Assembly: GCA_023440945.1 (NCBI GenBank)
Contig: JAEZRL010000300.1
Location: 1 to 6,898, forward strand
DNA from: Bacteroidota bacterium
GTDB lineage: Bacteria; Bacteroidota; Bacteroidia; Chitinophagales; Chitinophagaceae
Reading direction: 5' to 3'
DNA: 6,898 nt
Below are positions 4,815 through 6,898 of this stretch, piece by piece. The stretch's first letter is position 1, and every line of letters begins with the position of its first letter. The position numbers and the translations under genes are program-made. The notes beneath the pieces were generated by a model that saw only the letters and a list, made by a program, of their open reading frames with translations, was not told where the DNA came from and ran no database searches.

Positions 4815-6898
4815 ATGTTCAAAAATTATTTCAAAATAGCACTCCGGAATCTGCAACGGAATAAAATATATTCATTCATAAATATTGCAGGATTAAGTAT
4901 GGGTTTGGCTTGCGCCATGCTGATTTTGCTTTATGTAAAGGATGAAGTTAGCTTCGATCAGTTTCATAATAATGTAAACCATATTTATCGTATCGTATCA
5001 AAAACGAAACATAATGGTGTAGAATATAAAGGTGGCAACACCGGTTTTTTGCAAGGGCCAAGATTTACCCAAAATGTTGCCGGACTTGAATCGTTTGTGC
5101 GTATTCAATCAGGTGCCGAAGACATAAAAACGGGTACAGAAATTCAGTCACAGGATCTTTTGTATGTTGATTCAAATTTCTTTTCTGTTTTTACTTTTCC
5201 GTTATTAAGTGGTGACGCAAAAACGTGTTTGAAAGAGCCTCATTCCATCGTGCTTTCCCAGGATGAAGCAAAAAAACGTTTTGGAACAACAGATGCTGTT
5301 GGAAAAACAGTTATGGCAAAAGAAGACAGCAGTTTTACACCTTTTAAAGTAACCGCTGTTGCAAAAAGAAGTCCCCAAAATTCTTCCATACAATTTAATG
5401 TGCTGATGCCTTTTAAGGAATCTCGTGCTGATGCAATGAACAATGATAACTGGTTTAACTTTTTTCTGAACACATTTGTCGTTGTTTCACCAAATGCCAA
5501 TCTTGCTACCATTGAAGACCAAATGCAGAAGTTTTATGTGAAGGATGCCACACAGACCTTTAAGCAAATGATTGAAAAATATGGTGGTGGCCCTGATGCA
5601 AGCATGGGCACTTATTTTCTGCAGCCATTCACGGATATGCACATGAGCACAGAACTGCCTGCACAGAATGGTTTGCAAAATGCAAGTAATCCAGTTTATT
5701 CTTATATACTTTCCGGTATTGCTTTGTTTGTTTTACTGATAGCCTGCATCAATTTTGTCAATTTAACCGTTGCACGTTCTGTAAAAAGAGCAAAAGAAAT
5801 TGGCATTCGAAAAGTTGTTGGCGGCGATAGAAAGCAATTGATATTTCAGTTTTTGGGAGAATCGTTTTTGCTGTGTTTTATTGCTTTTGCTTTTGCTGTT
5901 GCAATCGTGCAATTAGTACTGCCTGTCTTTAATGAACTTTCAAACAAAGCACTTGCGCTTTCTTATTTATTCGATGTAAAACTGATCGCAGGTTATAGTA
6001 TATTATTTCTTCTTACAGGCTTTCTCGCCGGTTTTTATCCTGCGTTGGTTTTATCTGGTTACAATCCTGTTGAAACTTTATACAGCAGGTTCAATCTTAC
6101 GGGTAAAAATTACCTGCAAAAATCGTTAGTGGTGTTGCAGTTTGCCTTGGCTTCCTTTTTAATTATAGCAACCTTTACCATTTATTCGCAGTTTAATTTT
6201 CTTACCAAAACTGATCTTGGTTATGATGATAGTAATGTTGTTGAGATAAACAAAGACAGGCTCAGTCATAAAGATGCGGCTTTGTTTAAAAATGAATTAT
6301 TAAAGAATCCGAACATTATTGCAGTAGCACCTAAGAACAGTGGACGATGGCAAACAGGTGCAAAGACGAGCAGTGATTCTTCCATCAGTTTTGACTATGA
6401 AACGATAGATGAATCTTATATCTCAACAATGAAAGTTCCGCTTATGCAGGGAAGAAATTTTTCAAAAGATTATCCTTCCGATTCTGTTAATTCAGTTATT
6501 GTTAATGAAGCATTTGTAAAACAGGCAGGATGGAAAGAGCCGATAGGTCAAATCGTTAATTTCTTTTACAACAATAATGAAATGTATCGTGTGATTGGTG
6601 TGGTAAAAGATTATCATTTTGTACCGCTTAATCAAAAGATCGGACCGCAGTTATTCACGATGAAAAACGATAATCTTTATGGATTATTTGATATCAAAAT
6701 AAAACCGGGCACAACAACAGAAAGTTTGAAATTTATACAGAAGAAGTTTAAAGAATTTTTTCCTTTAAGTCCATACAGTTATGTTTTTAAAGATGATCAA
6801 AACCGTAAAAATTATGAAGCTGAAGCCAAGTGGAAGCAGATACTTTTATTCGGTGCTGGCTTAACCATTTTTATTTCGTGTATTGGTTTGTTTGGGCT
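4815..6898 (+). CDS. MacB/FtsX-type ABC transporter permease, 3' end outside window (694 codons visible)
   Basis: An uninterrupted frame from ATG 4815 to the right edge, without a stop. It starts MFKNYFKIALRNLQRNKIYS, the same opening as the upstream permease. TM1 is ~21-41, followed by the first periplasmic domain to ~293. TM2 is ~296-317, the coupling motif KRAKEIGIRKVVGG is at 324-337, TM3 ~348-370 and TM4 ~389-413. TM5 is ~437-457, followed by the second periplasmic domain ~460-672, with VIVNEAFVKQAGWKEPIGQ and VIGVVKDYHFVPL. The visible part ends inside TM6 (LTIFISCIGLFG). Comparison with the 783-residue neighbour suggests about 95-100 residues (TM7, TM8 and the second coupling motif) lie beyond the edge. 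It keeps the KDYHF motif that the other two permeases have lost, so it belongs to a different branch. It is an inner-membrane ABC permease without its own ATPase; the substrate is unknown. Confidence 0.95.
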   Translation, partial: MFKNYFKIALRNLQRNKIYSFINIAGLSMGLACAMLILLYVKDEVSFDQFHNNVNHIYRIVSKTKHNGVEYKGGNTGFLQGPRFTQNVAGLESFVRIQSGAEDIKTGTEIQSQDLLYVDSNFFSVFTFPLLSGDAKTCLKEPHSIVLSQDEAKKRFGTTDAVGKTVMAKEDSSFTPFKVTAVAKRSPQNSSIQFNVLMPFKESRADAMNNDNWFNFFLNTFVVVSPNANLATIEDQMQKFYVKDATQTFKQMIEKYGGGPDASMGTYFLQPFTDMHMSTELPAQNGLQNASNPVYSYILSGIALFVLLIACINFVNLTVARSVKRAKEIGIRKVVGGDRKQLIFQFLGESFLLCFIAFAFAVAIVQLVLPVFNELSNKALALSYLFDVKLIAGYSILFLLTGFLAGFYPALVLSGYNPVETLYSRFNLTGKNYLQKSLVVLQFALASFLIIATFTIYSQFNFLTKTDLGYDDSNVVEINKDRLSHKDAALFKNELLKNPNIIAVAPKNSGRWQTGAKTSSDSSISFDYETIDESYISTMKVPLMQGRNFSKDYPSDSVNSVIVNEAFVKQAGWKEPIGQIVNFFYNNNEMYRVIGVVKDYHFVPLNQKIGPQLFTMKNDNLYGLFDIKIKPGTTTESLKFIQKKFKEFFPLSPYSYVFKDDQNRKNYEAEAKWKQILLFGAGLTIFISCIGLFG

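Noticed and set aside
5240..5678. Overlapping minus-strand frames of 63-90 codons
   Set aside because: They are antisense to the continuous, clearly conserved frame of the third permease.

Overview
The window looks like part of a chromosome from a Bacteroidota bacterium, most likely of the Chitinophagaceae/Sphingobacteriia type. The reasons are AT-rich DNA, genes mostly without a Shine-Dalgarno sequence, a secreted protein whose predicted cleavage leaves Gln at +1, and the roughly 780-800-residue double-FtsX permeases that this phylum carries in tandem clusters. The assignment rests on remembered family traits, not on a search.

All real genes lie on the + strand. From left to right: (1) the C-terminal part of a MacB/FtsX-type ABC transporter permease, cut by the left edge (to 967); (2) a complete 783-residue permease of the same subfamily (1063-3414); (3) a 400-residue exported protein with a short beta-rich N-terminal domain and eight copies of a ~34-residue unit centred on (K/G/R)SDYY (3534-4736); (4) a third, more divergent permease starting at 4815 and still open at the right edge after 694 codons. 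Each permease repeats one plan twice: transmembrane helix, large periplasmic domain, three-helix FtsX module. No ATPase or membrane-fusion protein is encoded here, so the energising subunit must lie outside the window. The exported repeat protein sits among the permeases and may act in the same envelope compartment, but nothing in the sequence proves a partnership.

The three intergenic gaps (95, 119 and 78 bp) are unusually structured. The leaders of both permeases with visible starts carry imperfect 9-nt tandem units (AATCnnnnn), with the last unit ending exactly 6 nt before the ATG in each. The gap before the repeat protein holds two related hairpins (C/T-rich arm, 5-nt loop, GAGAGG arm) and a 12-nt direct repeat that covers an AGGAG ribosome binding site. 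The gap before the third permease also has a CAATGGG heptamer tandem. These short repeats resemble dispersed extragenic repeats of Bacteroidota genomes and are the least explained part of the window.
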